The notes beneath the pieces were generated by a model. That model was not told the origin of the DNA. It did no database searches and saw nothing but the letters and a program-made list of their open reading frames with translations. A DNA stretch of 64,000 nucleotides from Streptococcus pasteurianus (GTDB lineage: Bacteria; Bacillota; Bacilli; Lactobacillales; Streptococcaceae), in contig NZ_CP039457.1 in NCBI RefSeq assembly GCF_004843545.1, positions 648,501 through 712,500 on the forward strand, in the 5' to 3' direction. Positions within the stretch are counted from its first letter, which is position 1. Every line of letters starts with the position of its first letter. Made by a program: the position numbers and the translations under genes. Shown piece by piece: positions 9,758 to 18,279 of the stretch.

Positions 9758-9826
9758 GGCTCTTTGTCAACTGTAGTGGGTGGCAAAGTTAAGCTCTAGC
9801 GAGAACAAATGATGTTCTCGCTTTTT
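9758..9826 (+). repeat. Solo end of an ISL3-type insertion sequence
   Basis: The segment starts GGCTCTTTGTCAACTGTAGT, which matches the terminal repeat I recall for streptococcal ISL3-family elements (IS1193/IS1167 group), and continues into the hairpin GCGAGAAC / GTTCTCGC with a T-run (9799-9824) usual inside that end. No transposase follows; another IS fragment begins instead. The hairpin can also serve as terminator for the GH73 gene. Confidence 0.55.
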
Positions 9827-10135
9827 TGCTGTTCAAAGCGATGTAAATGCATTTTCTGAGTTGAATCAGTTCCCGTTGTTCATCTGTCATATTATCAACA
9901 GACTTGAAGGAACCCGTTAGTTTGGCTTGTCTGACCTACTTATCGAAGGTTGAGGGCGTTAACTCATATTCTTTGATAAGCTCACTTCGTTTCATTTCAG
10001 CATTGCGGAGGTCAACAATTTGTTGCTTAAAGTCATCGGTGAAGTGGCGACGTATTTTTCTAGACATATCTGTTCTCCTGTTTTCTTTAGTGTAGAACAC
10101 TTTATAAATTCTGTCTAGTTTAGTGTAACCGATTC
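9827..10135 (-). mobile_element. IS3-family remnant (orfA N-terminus plus end), left copy
   Basis: On the minus strand a frame beginning at 10067 reads MSRKIRRHFTDDFKQQIVDL, then MKRSELIKEYELTPSTFDK, a stop in place of the expected Trp, and VRQAKLTGSFKSVDN: the helix-turn-helix start of an IS3-family orfA. A terminal segment with ACTAAACTAGACAGAATTTA runs to about 10135. orfB and the other end are missing. A matching, more decayed copy in opposite orientation lies at 15790-16020. Confidence 0.75.
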
Positions 10136-10182
10136 ACTTAGAACTTTTTTGTAGATTTCATAAACACTTCATAATTGCCTTT

Positions 10183-10188
10183 TATAAT
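10183..10188 (+). promoter_or_regulatory. Probable -10 box of the vex operon
   Basis: TATAAT at 10183-10188 lies 107 bp before the vex1 start in an otherwise gene-free 160 bp. No strong -35 is found at 16-18 bp (TTCATA sits 20 bp away), so regulation by an activator is possible. Inference only. Confidence 0.45.
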
Positions 10189-10294
10189 AGACTTATAGTT
10201 AGTTTAGTAGATGTAGAACTTAGGATCGGTTAAGACAAATCAATGTCTAGGTGAGTAGAAAACTAGGTGAAGTCATTAATGATGGAGGTATTAG

Positions 10295-11572
10295 ATGAAT
10301 CCAATCCAAAGAGCTTGGGCTTATGTCAGCAGAAAACGACTGAGAAGTTTTATTTTATTTCTGATTTTATTCGTCCTTTTGGCCGGAATTTCAGCCTGTT
10401 TGACTCTGATGAAGTCCAACGAAATAGTAGAAAACAATCTTTACAAAACGCTCAATACATCTTTTTCCATTAAGAAGATAGAGGATGGTCAGACTTTCAA
10501 GTTATCAGACTTAGAGTCTGTGAGAAAGATTAAGGGACTTGAAAATGTTTCACCAGAATTAGAAACAATCGCAAAACTAAAAGATAAGGAAGCAGTGAGT
10601 GGTGAGCAGAGCGTAGAACGTGATGACTTGTCAGCTGCAGACGAGAACTTGGTCAGCTTAACTGCGTTAGAGGATTCTTCCAGGGATGTAACCTTTACAA
10701 GTTCGGCCTTTAACCTAAAAGAAGGACGCCACCTTCAAAAAGGGGATTCAAAAAAAATCTTGATTCACGAAGAATTGGCCAAGAAAAATGGTCTCTCTCT
10801 CAATGACAAGATTCGCTTAGATGCAGGTCAGTCTGAATCAGGAAAGGGACAAACCGTTGAGTTTGAGATTGTAGGAATTTTTTCTGGTAAAAAGCAAGAG
10901 AAATTTACGGGCATGTCCTCTGATTTTAGTGAAAATAATGTCTTTACCGACTATGAAAGCAGTCAAAGTCTCTTGGGAAATAGCGAACCTCAAGTCAGCG
11001 CAGCTCGTTTCTACCTAGAAAATCCCAAGGAAATGGATGGCCTCTTGAAACAAGTGGCAAACTTGTCTCTGGAAAATCAAGGTTACCAAGTAGAGAAGGA
11101 AAACAAGGCATTTGAGCAAATTAAAGATTCAGTTGCGACCTTCCAAACCTTCCTGACCATCTTCCTCTATGGGATTATGATAGCAGGAGCAGGAGCTTTG
11201 ATTTTGGTCTTGTCTCTCTGGTTGAGAGAGCGGGTTTATGAGGTCGGAATCCTATTGTCACTTGGAAAAGGGAAAAGTTCGATTTTCCTACAGTTCTGTT
11301 TAGAGGTGGTTTTGGTATCAGTTGGAGCTCTGCTTCCATCCTTTATTGCAGGAAATGCCATTACGTCCTACCTGCTTCGAACTCTACTCGCAAGTGGAGA
11401 ACAGGCAGCTCTTCAAGACACCCTAGCCAAAGCAAGTGGCTTACCCAGTAGCATCCTATCATTTACAGAATCCTATGTATTTTTGCTACTAATTAGTTGC
11501 TTGTCTGTCACTCTCTGTTTTATCTTTTTATTTAGAAAAACACCGAAGGAAATTTTATCGTCTATTAGTTAA
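10295..11572 (+). CDS. vex1: ABC transporter permease Vex1
   Basis: The 425-residue protein has one N-terminal membrane segment (residues about 17-36), a large extracytoplasmic MacB-like domain (about 40-275) and three C-terminal membrane segments around an FtsX-type core (YEVGILLSLGKGKSSIFLQF near 310). Size, order and neighbours match pneumococcal Vex1 (425 aa). With Vex2 and Vex3 it forms a MacB/FtsX-type ABC system; the pneumococcal locus was linked to export of the peptide Pep27 and to vancomycin tolerance, a role later disputed. Ribosome site GGAGG. Intact. Confidence 0.88.
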   Translation: MNPIQRAWAYVSRKRLRSFILFLILFVLLAGISACLTLMKSNEIVENNLYKTLNTSFSIKKIEDGQTFKLSDLESVRKIKGLENVSPELETIAKLKDKEAVSGEQSVERDDLSAADENLVSLTALEDSSRDVTFTSSAFNLKEGRHLQKGDSKKILIHEELAKKNGLSLNDKIRLDAGQSESGKGQTVEFEIVGIFSGKKQEKFTGMSSDFSENNVFTDYESSQSLLGNSEPQVSAARFYLENPKEMDGLLKQVANLSLENQGYQVEKENKAFEQIKDSVATFQTFLTIFLYGIMIAGAGALILVLSLWLRERVYEVGILLSLGKGKSSIFLQFCLEVVLVSVGALLPSFIAGNAITSYLLRTLLASGEQAALQDTLAKASGLPSSILSFTESYVFLLLISCLSVTLCFIFLFRKTPKEILSSIS

Positions 11573-11584
11573 GAAGGAGAAATC

Positions 11585-12232
11585 ATGACTTTATTAGAAT
11601 TACAAGATATTACCTACCGTTATAAGAACACTGCTGAAGCAGTTTTATATCAGATCAAGTATAATTTTGAACCCGGAAAATTTTATAGCATCATTGGGGA
11701 GTCTGGAGCAGGGAAATCCACTCTATTGTCCCTTCTTGCTGGCTTAGATAGCCCTGTCGAAGGAACTATCCTTTTCCAAGGAGAGGATATTCGTAACAAG
11801 GGATATTCTTATCATCGTATGCATCATATTTCCCTAGTCTTTCAAAATTATAACTTGATAGATTATCTTTCTCCACTGGAAAATATCCGCTTGGTCAACA
11901 AAAAGATAAGCAAGGATATACTTCTTGAGCTTGGTTTGGATGAAAGCCAGATCAAGCGGAATGTTCTCCAGTTATCAGGTGGACAACAACAACGTGTAGC
12001 CATCGCTCGCAGTCTTGTTTCAGAAGCTCCAGTTATTCTAGCTGATGAGCCAACAGGAAATCTGGATCCTAAGACTGCTGGAGATATTATCGACCTTCTC
12101 AAATCACTTGCCCAAAAAACAGGTAAATGTGTTATCGTCGTAACCCACAGTAAAGAAGTGGCACAAGCGTCAGATATTACACTTGAATTGAAGGATAAAA
12201 AGCTTACTGAAGCTCGCAATACTAGCAAATAA
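11585..12232 (+). CDS. vex2: ABC transporter ATP-binding protein Vex2
   Basis: The 215-residue ATPase has Walker A GESGAGKS at residues 38-45, signature LSGGQQQR near 134, Walker [13 protein letters not shown] near 155 and a switch His in VVTHSKEVA. It belongs to the MacB/LolD-type ATPase group and should drive the Vex1/Vex3 permeases at the inner face of the membrane. It starts 12 bp after vex1 with AAGGAG before the ATG. Length equals that of pneumococcal Vex2. Confidence 0.9.
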   Translation: MTLLELQDITYRYKNTAEAVLYQIKYNFEPGKFYSIIGESGAGKSTLLSLLAGLDSPVEGTILFQGEDIRNKGYSYHRMHHISLVFQNYNLIDYLSPLENIRLVNKKISKDILLELGLDESQIKRNVLQLSGGQQQRVAIARSLVSEAPVILADEPTGNLDPKTAGDIIDLLKSLAQKTGKCVIVVTHSKEVAQASDITLELKDKKLTEARNTSK

Positions 12233-12287
12233 TATGAACTTGTTTTGATAGAACTATAAAATCGAATTAAATCTAGAAAGGGAAACT

Positions 12288-13667
12288 ATGTTACACAACG
12301 CATTTGCCTATGTCACAAGGAAGTTTTTCAAATCTATTGTTATCTTCCTTATCATTCTCCTCATGGCGAGCTTGAGTTTAGTCGGTTTGTCGATCAAGGG
12401 AGCTACGGCCAAGGCTTCTCAGGAGACTTTTAAAAATATCACCAATAGTTTTTCCATGCAAATTAACCGTCGCGTTAATCAAGGAACGCCACGTGGTGCA
12501 GGAAATATTAAGGGTGAAGACATCAAAAAAATCACTGAAAACAAGGCTATTGAATCTTATGTGAAGCGAATCAATGCTATCGGGGATTTGACTGGATATG
12601 ACCTCATCGAAACGCCAGAGACCAAGAAAAATCTAACTGCTGATCGTGCTAAACGTTTTGGAAGTAGTTTGATGCTGACAGGCGTCAACGATTCATCAAA
12701 AGAAGATAAGTTCGTCTCAGGTTCTTATAAATTGGTTGAAGGAGAGCACTTAACCAATGATGATAAGGACAAAATCCTTATGCATAAGGATTTAGCAGCA
12801 AAACATGGTTGGAAAGTAGGGGATAAGGTCAAACTTGACTCCAATATTTATGACGCTGATAATGAAAAAGGCGCTAAAGAAACGGTTGAAGTAACCATCA
12901 AAGGTCTCTTTGATGGTCACAATAAGTCCGCGGTTACCTACTCACAAGAGCTCTACGAAAATACAGCTATTACAGACATCCATACAGCTGCTAAACTATA
13001 CGGTTACACAGAAGAAACTGCTATTTATGAGGATGCAACTTTCTTTGTAACAGCGGACAAGAACTTGGATGATGTCATGAAGGAGTTGAATGGTATCAGT
13101 GGTATCAACTGGAAGAACTATACTCTCGTTAAGAGCTCCTCTAACTATCCAGCTCTTGAGCAGTCTATCTCAGGTATGTACAAGATGGCCAACCTCCTCT
13201 TCTGGGGTAGCTTGAGCTTCTCTGTTCTCCTATTAGCCCTTCTTCTTAGTCTCTGGATTAATGCTAGACGTAAAGAAGTGGGAATTCTCCTCTCTATTGG
13301 TCTCAAGCAAGCAAGTATCTTGGGTCAATTTATTACCGAATCTATCTTGATTGCAATCCCAGCTCTTGTTTCTGCTTATTTCCTAGCCAACTATACAGCT
13401 CGTACTATTGGAAACACGGTTCTTGCCAATGTAACTTCTGGAGTTGCCAAACAAGCCAGCAAGGCAGCTCAAGCTTCTAACCTTGGTGGTGGTGCAGAAG
13501 TAGATGGATTTAGTAAAACTCTATCAAGCCTAGACATTTCTATTCAGACATCAGACTTTATCATCGTCTTTATTCTTGCCTTAGTTTTAGTTGTGTTAGT
13601 GATGACACTTGCTTCAACCAATCTCCTCAGAAAACAACCAAAAGAACTCTTGCTCGATATTGAATAA
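12288..13667 (+). CDS. vex3: ABC transporter permease Vex3
   Basis: The 459-residue permease is built like Vex1: one N-terminal membrane helix, a large extracellular domain (about 45-300), then an FtsX core (ARRKEVGILLSIGLKQASIL near 330) and two more helices, with a Gly/Ala-rich loop near 385-400. It should pair with Vex1 as an asymmetric permease dimer driven by Vex2. RBS AAAGGG; a hairpin with T-run follows 7 bp after the stop. Size matches pneumococcal Vex3 (459 aa). Confidence 0.88.
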   Translation: MLHNAFAYVTRKFFKSIVIFLIILLMASLSLVGLSIKGATAKASQETFKNITNSFSMQINRRVNQGTPRGAGNIKGEDIKKITENKAIESYVKRINAIGDLTGYDLIETPETKKNLTADRAKRFGSSLMLTGVNDSSKEDKFVSGSYKLVEGEHLTNDDKDKILMHKDLAAKHGWKVGDKVKLDSNIYDADNEKGAKETVEVTIKGLFDGHNKSAVTYSQELYENTAITDIHTAAKLYGYTEETAIYEDATFFVTADKNLDDVMKELNGISGINWKNYTLVKSSSNYPALEQSISGMYKMANLLFWGSLSFSVLLLALLLSLWINARRKEVGILLSIGLKQASILGQFITESILIAIPALVSAYFLANYTARTIGNTVLANVTSGVAKQASKAAQASNLGGGAEVDGFSKTLSSLDISIQTSDFIIVFILALVLVVLVMTLASTNLLRKQPKELLLDIE

Positions 13668-13673
13668 AAAAAC

Positions 13674-13720
13674 TTGCTACCTATTCTCCCCTAAATGGGG
13701 TATAATATAGGTAGCATTTT
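13674..13720 (+). terminator. Hairpin terminator after vex3, overlapping a -10-like box
   Basis: GCTACCTAT (13676-13684) pairs with ATAGGTAGC (13707-13715), with an inner CCCC/GGGG stem, and TTTTT follows. The sequence TATAAT (13701-13706) lies inside the 3' arm, so the same bases could act as -10 for vncRS. The nearest TTGCTA is 21 bp upstream, too far for a normal -35, so promoter use is uncertain. Confidence 0.7.
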
Positions 13721-13721
13721 T

Positions 13722-13808
13722 ATGTATCTACTCTCCATAACTGCACTTGTCTTTAGAATGGAGATGATTGAAAAGAAATTTAAAGGAATGAGAAATATTT
13801 TTCTATGA
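13722..13808 (+). CDS. Possible 28-residue peptide ahead of vncR
   Basis: A short frame begins MYLLSITALVFRMEM and ends with TGA overlapping the vncR ATG (ATGA). In the pneumococcus a 27-residue peptide gene, pep27, belongs to the vex/vnc locus. This peptide does not resemble Pep27 as I remember it, and no ribosome site precedes its ATG, so it may be chance or may serve only to couple translation to vncR. Low confidence. Confidence 0.25.
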   Translation: MYLLSITALVFRMEMIEKKFKGMRNIFL

Positions 13809-14461
13809 AGATTTTAATTGTAGAAGATGAAGATATGATCCGTGAGGGGATTAGTGATTATTTGACAGACTGTAGCTATGAAACTATTCAGGCAGCAGAT
13901 GGTCAGGAGGCCTTGGAGAAATTTTCTAGTTATGAAATTGCTCTGGTATTACTGGATATTCAAATGCCTAAGCTCAGTGGCTTAGAAGTCTTAGCTGAGA
14001 TTCGTAAAACCAGTCAGGTTCCTGTTCTGATGTTGACAGCTTTTCAGGACGAAGAATACAAGATGGGTGCTTTTGCTTCCTTAGCGGATGGTTATCTGGA
14101 GAAACCCTTTTCTCTATCTCTTTTAAAAGTGAGAGTGGATGCAATTTTTAAGCGCTATTATGATAAGGGACGAGTCTTTATTTACAAGGATACGCGAGTG
14201 GACTTTGAGAGTTACAGTGCAAGTCTAGCAGGAGAAGAAGTGGCTATTAATGCCAAAGAATTAGAAATTCTAGATTATTTGGTCAAAAATGAAAGACGTG
14301 TCTTGACACGATCACAGATTATTGATGCAGTGTGGAAGGCAACAGATGAGGTTCCTTTTGAACGAGTGATTGATGTCTACATCAAGGGCTTGCGCAAAAA
14401 GTTGCACCTAGATTGTATCCATACCGTCAGAAATGTTGGCTATAAATTGGAGAGAAAATGA
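13805..14461 (+). CDS. vncR: Response regulator VncR
   Basis: The 218-residue protein has an OmpR/PhoB layout: receiver domain with D8/D9-type acidic pocket (VEDED), phosphoacceptor D51 in LLDIQMP and Lys in EKPFS, then a winged-helix DNA-binding domain from about residue 125 (RVLTRSQIIDAVW, VDVYIKGLRKKL). Size and position match pneumococcal VncR. It overlaps the downstream kinase by ATGA and likely acts on the vex operon. An AAAGGA lies 17 bp before the start, longer than ideal. Confidence 0.9.
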   Translation: MKILIVEDEDMIREGISDYLTDCSYETIQAADGQEALEKFSSYEIALVLLDIQMPKLSGLEVLAEIRKTSQVPVLMLTAFQDEEYKMGAFASLADGYLEKPFSLSLLKVRVDAIFKRYYDKGRVFIYKDTRVDFESYSASLAGEEVAINAKELEILDYLVKNERRVLTRSQIIDAVWKATDEVPFERVIDVYIKGLRKKLHLDCIHTVRNVGYKLERK

Positions 14462-15780
14462 AGCGACTCAGTTTATTTAAAAAGATTTTTATCTACACTT
14501 TCTCCATTTTTAGTATTCTGGTCATTTGCCTCCACTTGGCCATATATTTTCTCTTTCCCATCACCTATCAGGGTAACAGGCGGGAAGTCATTGTCAAAAA
14601 GGCAACTAAGATTGCCCAGTCACTTGAAGGACAGGATAAGAGGACGATTGAGCGGGTGCTGGCTGTTTACTCCGAGACCAGTGACATCCTGATTTCAGTC
14701 AAGGGGGAGGTGACAGAGGACGGGATAGAGATCGCAGAGGGTATTCCCTTGGACCCTGACCGCCAGACGACCTCTGTGGTCATCGAGGAGCGAGAGGTAA
14801 CGACTCAGGACGGTCAAAGCATGACTCTCCAGTTTCTAGCTTCTATGGATTTGCAAAAGGAGGCAGAGCAGATCAGTCTTCAGTTTCTTCCTTACACCTT
14901 GCTGGCTTCTTTTCTGATTTCACTGCTCATCGCCTACATCTATGCTCGCACCATTGTCGCACCGATTTTAGAAATCAAGCGGGTGACTCGCCGCATGATG
15001 GACTTAGATGCCGAGGTTCGTCTGCGTGTGGATTCCAAAGATGAGATTGGCGATTTAAAGGAACAAATCAATAGTCTCTACCAACATCTCTTGACGGTCA
15101 TTGCAGATTTGCACGAGAAAAATGCGGCTATTCTCCAGCTTGAACACATGAAGGTGGAGTTTTTGCGTGGGGCCTCACATGAACTAAAAACACCCCTCAC
15201 CAGCCTGAAAATCCTCATTGAAAATATGCAAGAGAATATAGGACGCTATAAAGACCGAGACCGCTACCTAGCTGTGGCTTCAGAAATAGTTGATGAACTC
15301 AGCCATAATGTCTTGCAAATATTAACCCTTTCTTCCGTTCAGGAGCTACGAGACGAAAAAGAAGAGGTTTCTTTGCTGGATATAACAAAAGAGCTAATAC
15401 AGGACTACAGCCTACTTGCCAAAGAGCGGAAGCTTTTGGTGCAAAATCAACTGACGAACCAGCAGGCTTACCTCAACCCCTCTGTTCTCAAACTTATCCT
15501 GTCTAATCTTCTCAGCAATGCCATCAAGCATTCTACTCAAGGTGGTTACGTGAGGATCGCTGAGAAGGAGGGCTGGATTTCCATTGAAAACAGCTGTAAT
15601 CCAGAGGAACAAGAAAAATTTACCCAATTCTTCTTGAATACTAGCAATAAAAGGGCACAGGGCTCTGGTCTAGGCCTCTTTGTAGTTAAAAGCTTATTGG
15701 AGCACGAAGGGATTCTTTACCGCTTTGAGAGACAGGAGAAATGCTTATTTTTTTTGATACAATTTCCGAGTAACGAGTAA
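14458..15780 (+). CDS. vncS: Sensor histidine kinase VncS
   Basis: The 440-residue kinase has two membrane segments (about 9-33 and 148-165) around an extracellular sensor, a HAMP-like linker (RTIVAPILEIKRVTRRMMDL), the H-box FLRGASHELKTPLTSLK with the phosphorylated His near residue 241, an N-box (SNLLSNAIKHS) and a G-box (GSGLGLFVVKSLL). The sequence is very close to pneumococcal VncS as I recall it. In the pneumococcus VncRS was first tied to vancomycin tolerance, which later work questioned. Translation is coupled to vncR. IS3-derived sequence starts right after the stop. Confidence 0.9.
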   Translation: MKRLSLFKKIFIYTFSIFSILVICLHLAIYFLFPITYQGNRREVIVKKATKIAQSLEGQDKRTIERVLAVYSETSDILISVKGEVTEDGIEIAEGIPLDPDRQTTSVVIEEREVTTQDGQSMTLQFLASMDLQKEAEQISLQFLPYTLLASFLISLLIAYIYARTIVAPILEIKRVTRRMMDLDAEVRLRVDSKDEIGDLKEQINSLYQHLLTVIADLHEKNAAILQLEHMKVEFLRGASHELKTPLTSLKILIENMQENIGRYKDRDRYLAVASEIVDELSHNVLQILTLSSVQELRDEKEEVSLLDITKELIQDYSLLAKERKLLVQNQLTNQQAYLNPSVLKLILSNLLSNAIKHSTQGGYVRIAEKEGWISIENSCNPEEQEKFTQFFLNTSNKRAQGSGLGLFVVKSLLEHEGILYRFERQEKCLFFLIQFPSNE

Positions 15781-15789
15781 AATGAATAT

Positions 15790-16020
15790 TGCATTAAACT
15801 AGACAGAATTTATAGAGTGTTCTATACTAAGTAAGAAGAATCTGATGTCTAGAAAATCTCGTTGTTTCAAGGGTAACTTTAAACAACAAAATCGTTGATC
15901 TACATTATACAATACTACCCAAAGGTGGCAAGATTCGATTAGAGAATACAGTTTAACACCCCTAACTTTTGATAAATAGGTAGGATAGACCAAACCCAAT
16001 GTCATTAAGTTTAGTAAGGG
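15790..16020 (+). mobile_element. IS3-family remnant, right copy (inverted)
   Basis: Starting with TTAAACTAGACAGAATTTAT and a decayed orfA at 15845 (MSRKSRCFKGNFKQQNR, stop, later SIREYSLTPLTFDK, stop), this is the same element as at 9827-10135 but in opposite orientation and more eroded. The two copies point outward from the vex-vnc cassette with their ends facing it, which suggests the cassette moved as, or was framed by, a composite element. Confidence 0.7.
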
Positions 16021-16079
16021 TTATAAGACAACAAGTTCATTGATAGACTAGAACTCGTTAGTTATACTGTTTGGGCTAG

Positions 16080-16440
16080 CCCAAACAGAAATGTTGCCAT
16101 TTTATAATAAATAGTAAATACACAGCAGAATCTATTACTTTTTTAATAAATTCTATTTTGTACTCACATTTAAAATACCAAAATTTGGTCAATTTTTGGT
16201 CAATAAAATCTAATTTAGTCTGATTTTCTATAACAAATAAAAAATGATAAACCCCATGATATGACAAAATTTATAAGACTTTAGATGCTTTCTTTAACTA
16301 ACCTCAAATTTCTATACCCAAAATTTTTTATTATCTTTATAGAGTTTCTAAAAAGTATCTAAAAAGAAGAAAACTTTCATATTTTTAAAGAAATTAAGTG
16401 ATAGTAAGCCTACTAAATTAGCATCTCTGGCTTAAAAAAA
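16080..16440. other. AT-rich gene-free stretch
   Basis: About 360 bp of very AT-rich sequence between the IS3 remnant and the tRNA fragment. Short frames exist on the minus strand but show no ribosome site, no recognisable family and biased composition. I see no regulatory feature that I can support. Confidence 0.6.
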
Positions 16441-16443
16441 TAT

Positions 16444-16505
16444 CGGTATCGCACTCAAAATCCAGTGTCCGCAAGGACGTGCCGGTTCGACCCCGGCCGC
16501 CGGTA
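16444..16505 (+). pseudogene. tRNA-Leu (CAA) 3' fragment
   Basis: The sequence holds an anticodon loop CTCAAAA with its 3' stem TCCAG, a long variable arm (TGTCCGCAAGGACG), a complete T arm GCCGGTTCGACCCCGGC and an acceptor end CGCCGGT plus A. The 5' side is wrong: the D region has shrunk to ATCGGTATCGCA and the 5' acceptor strand and 5' anticodon stem are lost. It cannot fold as a tRNA. Such 3' tRNA fragments are typical scars of integration or deletion. Confidence 0.75.
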
Positions 16506-16507
16506 TA

Positions 16508-16550
16508 ATATAGCAAAAAAGTCCTATTGGTTGGGGCTTTTTTGCTATAT
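16508..16550 (+). terminator. Terminator after the tRNA fragment
   Basis: ATATAGCAAAAAAG pairs with CTTTTTTGCTATAT around a loop with CC/GG pairs. It is symmetrical and likely terminates in both directions. It was probably the original tRNA gene terminator. Confidence 0.85.
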
Positions 16551-16593
16551 TTCTGTCATTTGTCGGGAATAATGGGATTTTTTATATCTTGAA

Positions 16594-17665
16594 TTTACAA
16601 TATAAGTGCACAATAAAAACTCATAAGATTTTTCTAGTAAAATAGGATTGAACAAACATCTTACGAAAGGAAATCTTATGAGCTACCATCATTTTACCAT
16701 AGATGAACGAGAAAGTATTCTGATTTATCGTACTTAAAGGGATGACCTTTTCTCAAATAGCACGACTATTACATCGGCACCCCTCAAGTATTAGCCGTGA
16801 ATTAAAACGTCATTCCAAACAAGGCAACTATAGTAGGGCACAAACAGCTTATCATCTCGCTAAATCGCATTGTGGGCGAAAAAGGAAATTAGAAATAGAC
16901 ACTGAACACAGTCAGATCGTCAAGCATCTTTTTCTTGAGTGTCAATGGTCGCCAGAAGAAATTGAGGGGCGATTACGTTTAGAACGAGAAAGACACGTCA
17001 TTAGTTATCAAACCATTTATAGAGCTATCTATCGCGGTCACTTTGACGACACGCCTCTTTTACATGGTGCTCGTGGGGTTGTTCGCAAACTTCGTCACCA
17101 TGGTAAAACACGCCATACAAAATCCCATGTGGAAAAGCGAGGAAAAATTCCTATTTCTCATACCATTCATGAGAGACCAATAGCAGCTAATGAACGCTCG
17201 AGAATAGGTGATTGGGAAGCCGATACTGTTGCTGGAAAGACTGGAAAAGCTTGCCTAGTAACACTCACTGATAGGCATTCCCGCTTCCTCAAAATTCAGA
17301 AAGTAGCTGTCAAGAAAAGTAAATTGGTTATAGAAGCCATGGTAAATATGTTAGCATCTCTACCAAAAGAAACAGTGACTCCTGATAGAGGTAAGGAATT
17401 CTCAGGATATCCTGAACTCACCGAGAAACTAAATGTCGAAGTCTATTTTCCTGATTCTCATGCTCCTTGACAACGAGGAACAAATGAGAATACAAATGGC
17501 TTATTGCGAGAGTATTTTCCAAAAGGAAGTGACTTAACAGAGGTAGAACACTTGATTATTCAGGAATGGGAAAATAAATTAAACAACAGACCACGAAAAT
17601 GTCTAAACTGGAAAACACCTTATGAAGTTTTTTATGGGATAAATGTGCACTTAATTTGACAATTC
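16594..17665 (+). mobile_element. IS30-family insertion sequence, inactive
   Basis: About 1.07 kb bounded by imperfect inverted ends that share AAGTGCACA (left: TTACAATATAAGTGCACA; right, reversed: TTGTCAAATTAAGTGCACAT). Inside is one transposase frame of IS30 type, broken twice. It is adjacent to the attL end of the mobile element that follows. Confidence 0.8.
16678..17659 (+). pseudogene. IS30-family transposase, frameshifted and nonsense-mutated
   Basis: The gene starts at ATG 16678 after AAAGGAAA (MSYHHFTIDERESIL). A frameshift near 16730 moves the reading to the frame beginning at 16742 (MTFSQIARLLHRHPSSISRE, the IS30 helix-turn-helix). The DDE core follows (IGDWEADTV with the first Asp, LTDRHSRF, and the Glu in the NENTNGLLREYFPKG region). 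A TGA at 17468-17470 replaces the Trp expected in HAPWQRGTNE. The rest reads on to 17659. Two lesions make it inactive unless suppressed. Confidence 0.85.
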
Positions 17666-17672
17666 GCTAAAT

Positions 17673-17708
17673 AAAAAAAGCCAATTTCGATTGCTCGAAA
17701 ATGGCTTT
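17673..17708 (-). terminator. rpmE2-type terminator left of attL
   Basis: Reading leftward, AGCCATTTTCGA pairs with TCGAAATTGGCT and is followed by a T-run. A near copy is found at 26056-26091 inside the right end. After excision of the mobile element this copy would again lie just after rpmE2, so it is probably the original rpmE2 terminator. Confidence 0.75.
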
Positions 17709-17714
17709 CCTGTA

Positions 17715-17745
17715 AAATGCGGTTTCTTATTTGAGACCGTATTTT
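17715..17745 (+). other. attL
   Basis: Left copy of the 31-bp direct repeat. Its central TTATTTGAGACCGTATTTT equals the rpmE2 3' end (stop codon and last codons on the minus strand). Perfect identity to 26114-26144. Confidence 0.88.
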
Positions 17746-17847
17746 CCAAACATTATATAAGATATTAGCAAATACCTTTTAAAATAAGGCTTTAACGGAT
17801 TTTAATTTTAAAAATTTATATATATATTAAGTATTTATAAACGTGTA

Positions 17848-17902
17848 CGGTACCAAAAAGGTACCAAAAATATTAAGTTTCGGAGCTTACAAAACAATGA
17901 AA
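17848..17902 (+). repeat. Left-end arm repeats of the element
   Basis: Two repeat types also found at the right end: a CGGTACCAAAAA block repeated as GGTACCAAAAAT (17848-17871; counterpart 26032-26056), and an inverted copy (17878-17902) of the 25-bp sequence at 24093-24117 and 24817-24841, with one mismatch. Their position near both ends suggests arm-type binding sites for the integrase or excisionase. Confidence 0.65.
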
Positions 17903-17988
17903 TTTCACTCAATTATGTTGGGCGTTTTTTATTGACTTTTTTTATACAAATGAGATAATTAAGTAAATACATAAAGGAGTTACATAAA

Positions 17989-18279
17989 ATGGTAGTTGCA
18001 GAAAAAAATAGAGCGGTCACTTTTCAAGCTAATAAAGAATTAGTAAGTGAAGCTAAAGAGATTTTAAATAAAAAGAATTTAACATTGTCACATGCTTTAA
18101 GATTATTTTTACAAAATGTTGTCGTTACTAATGAAATTGATTTATTGAGCGAAGAAGAGCTGGAAAAAGAGATGTTATTTAAACAACTTCAAACAGAAAT
18201 AAAGCAAAGTATTGATGATTATGAAGCTGGTGTAAACACTTATTCAGCTGAAGAGGTGAGAAAACGTCTTGGATTATAA
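17989..18279 (+). CDS. RelB/DinJ-family antitoxin
   Basis: The 96-residue protein has the ribbon-helix-helix start of RelB/DinJ antitoxins (AVTFQANKELVSEAKEIL, then LSHALRLFLQNVV) and an acidic C-terminal tail that would wrap the toxin (ELEKEMLFKQLQTEIKQ). It should bind and neutralise the next gene product and autoregulate the operon. Promoter TTGACT (17932-17937), 16 bp, GATAAT (17954-17959); ribosome site AAAGGAG. It overlaps the toxin gene. Likely helps keep the element in its host. Confidence 0.85.
   Translation: MVVAEKNRAVTFQANKELVSEAKEILNKKNLTLSHALRLFLQNVVVTNEIDLLSEEELEKEMLFKQLQTEIKQSIDDYEAGVNTYSAEEVRKRLGL

Noticed and set aside
13805..15780. VanRS vancomycin-resistance system
   Set aside because: No vanHAX genes; sizes, order and sequence fit the vex/vnc locus, whose link to vancomycin tolerance is itself disputed.
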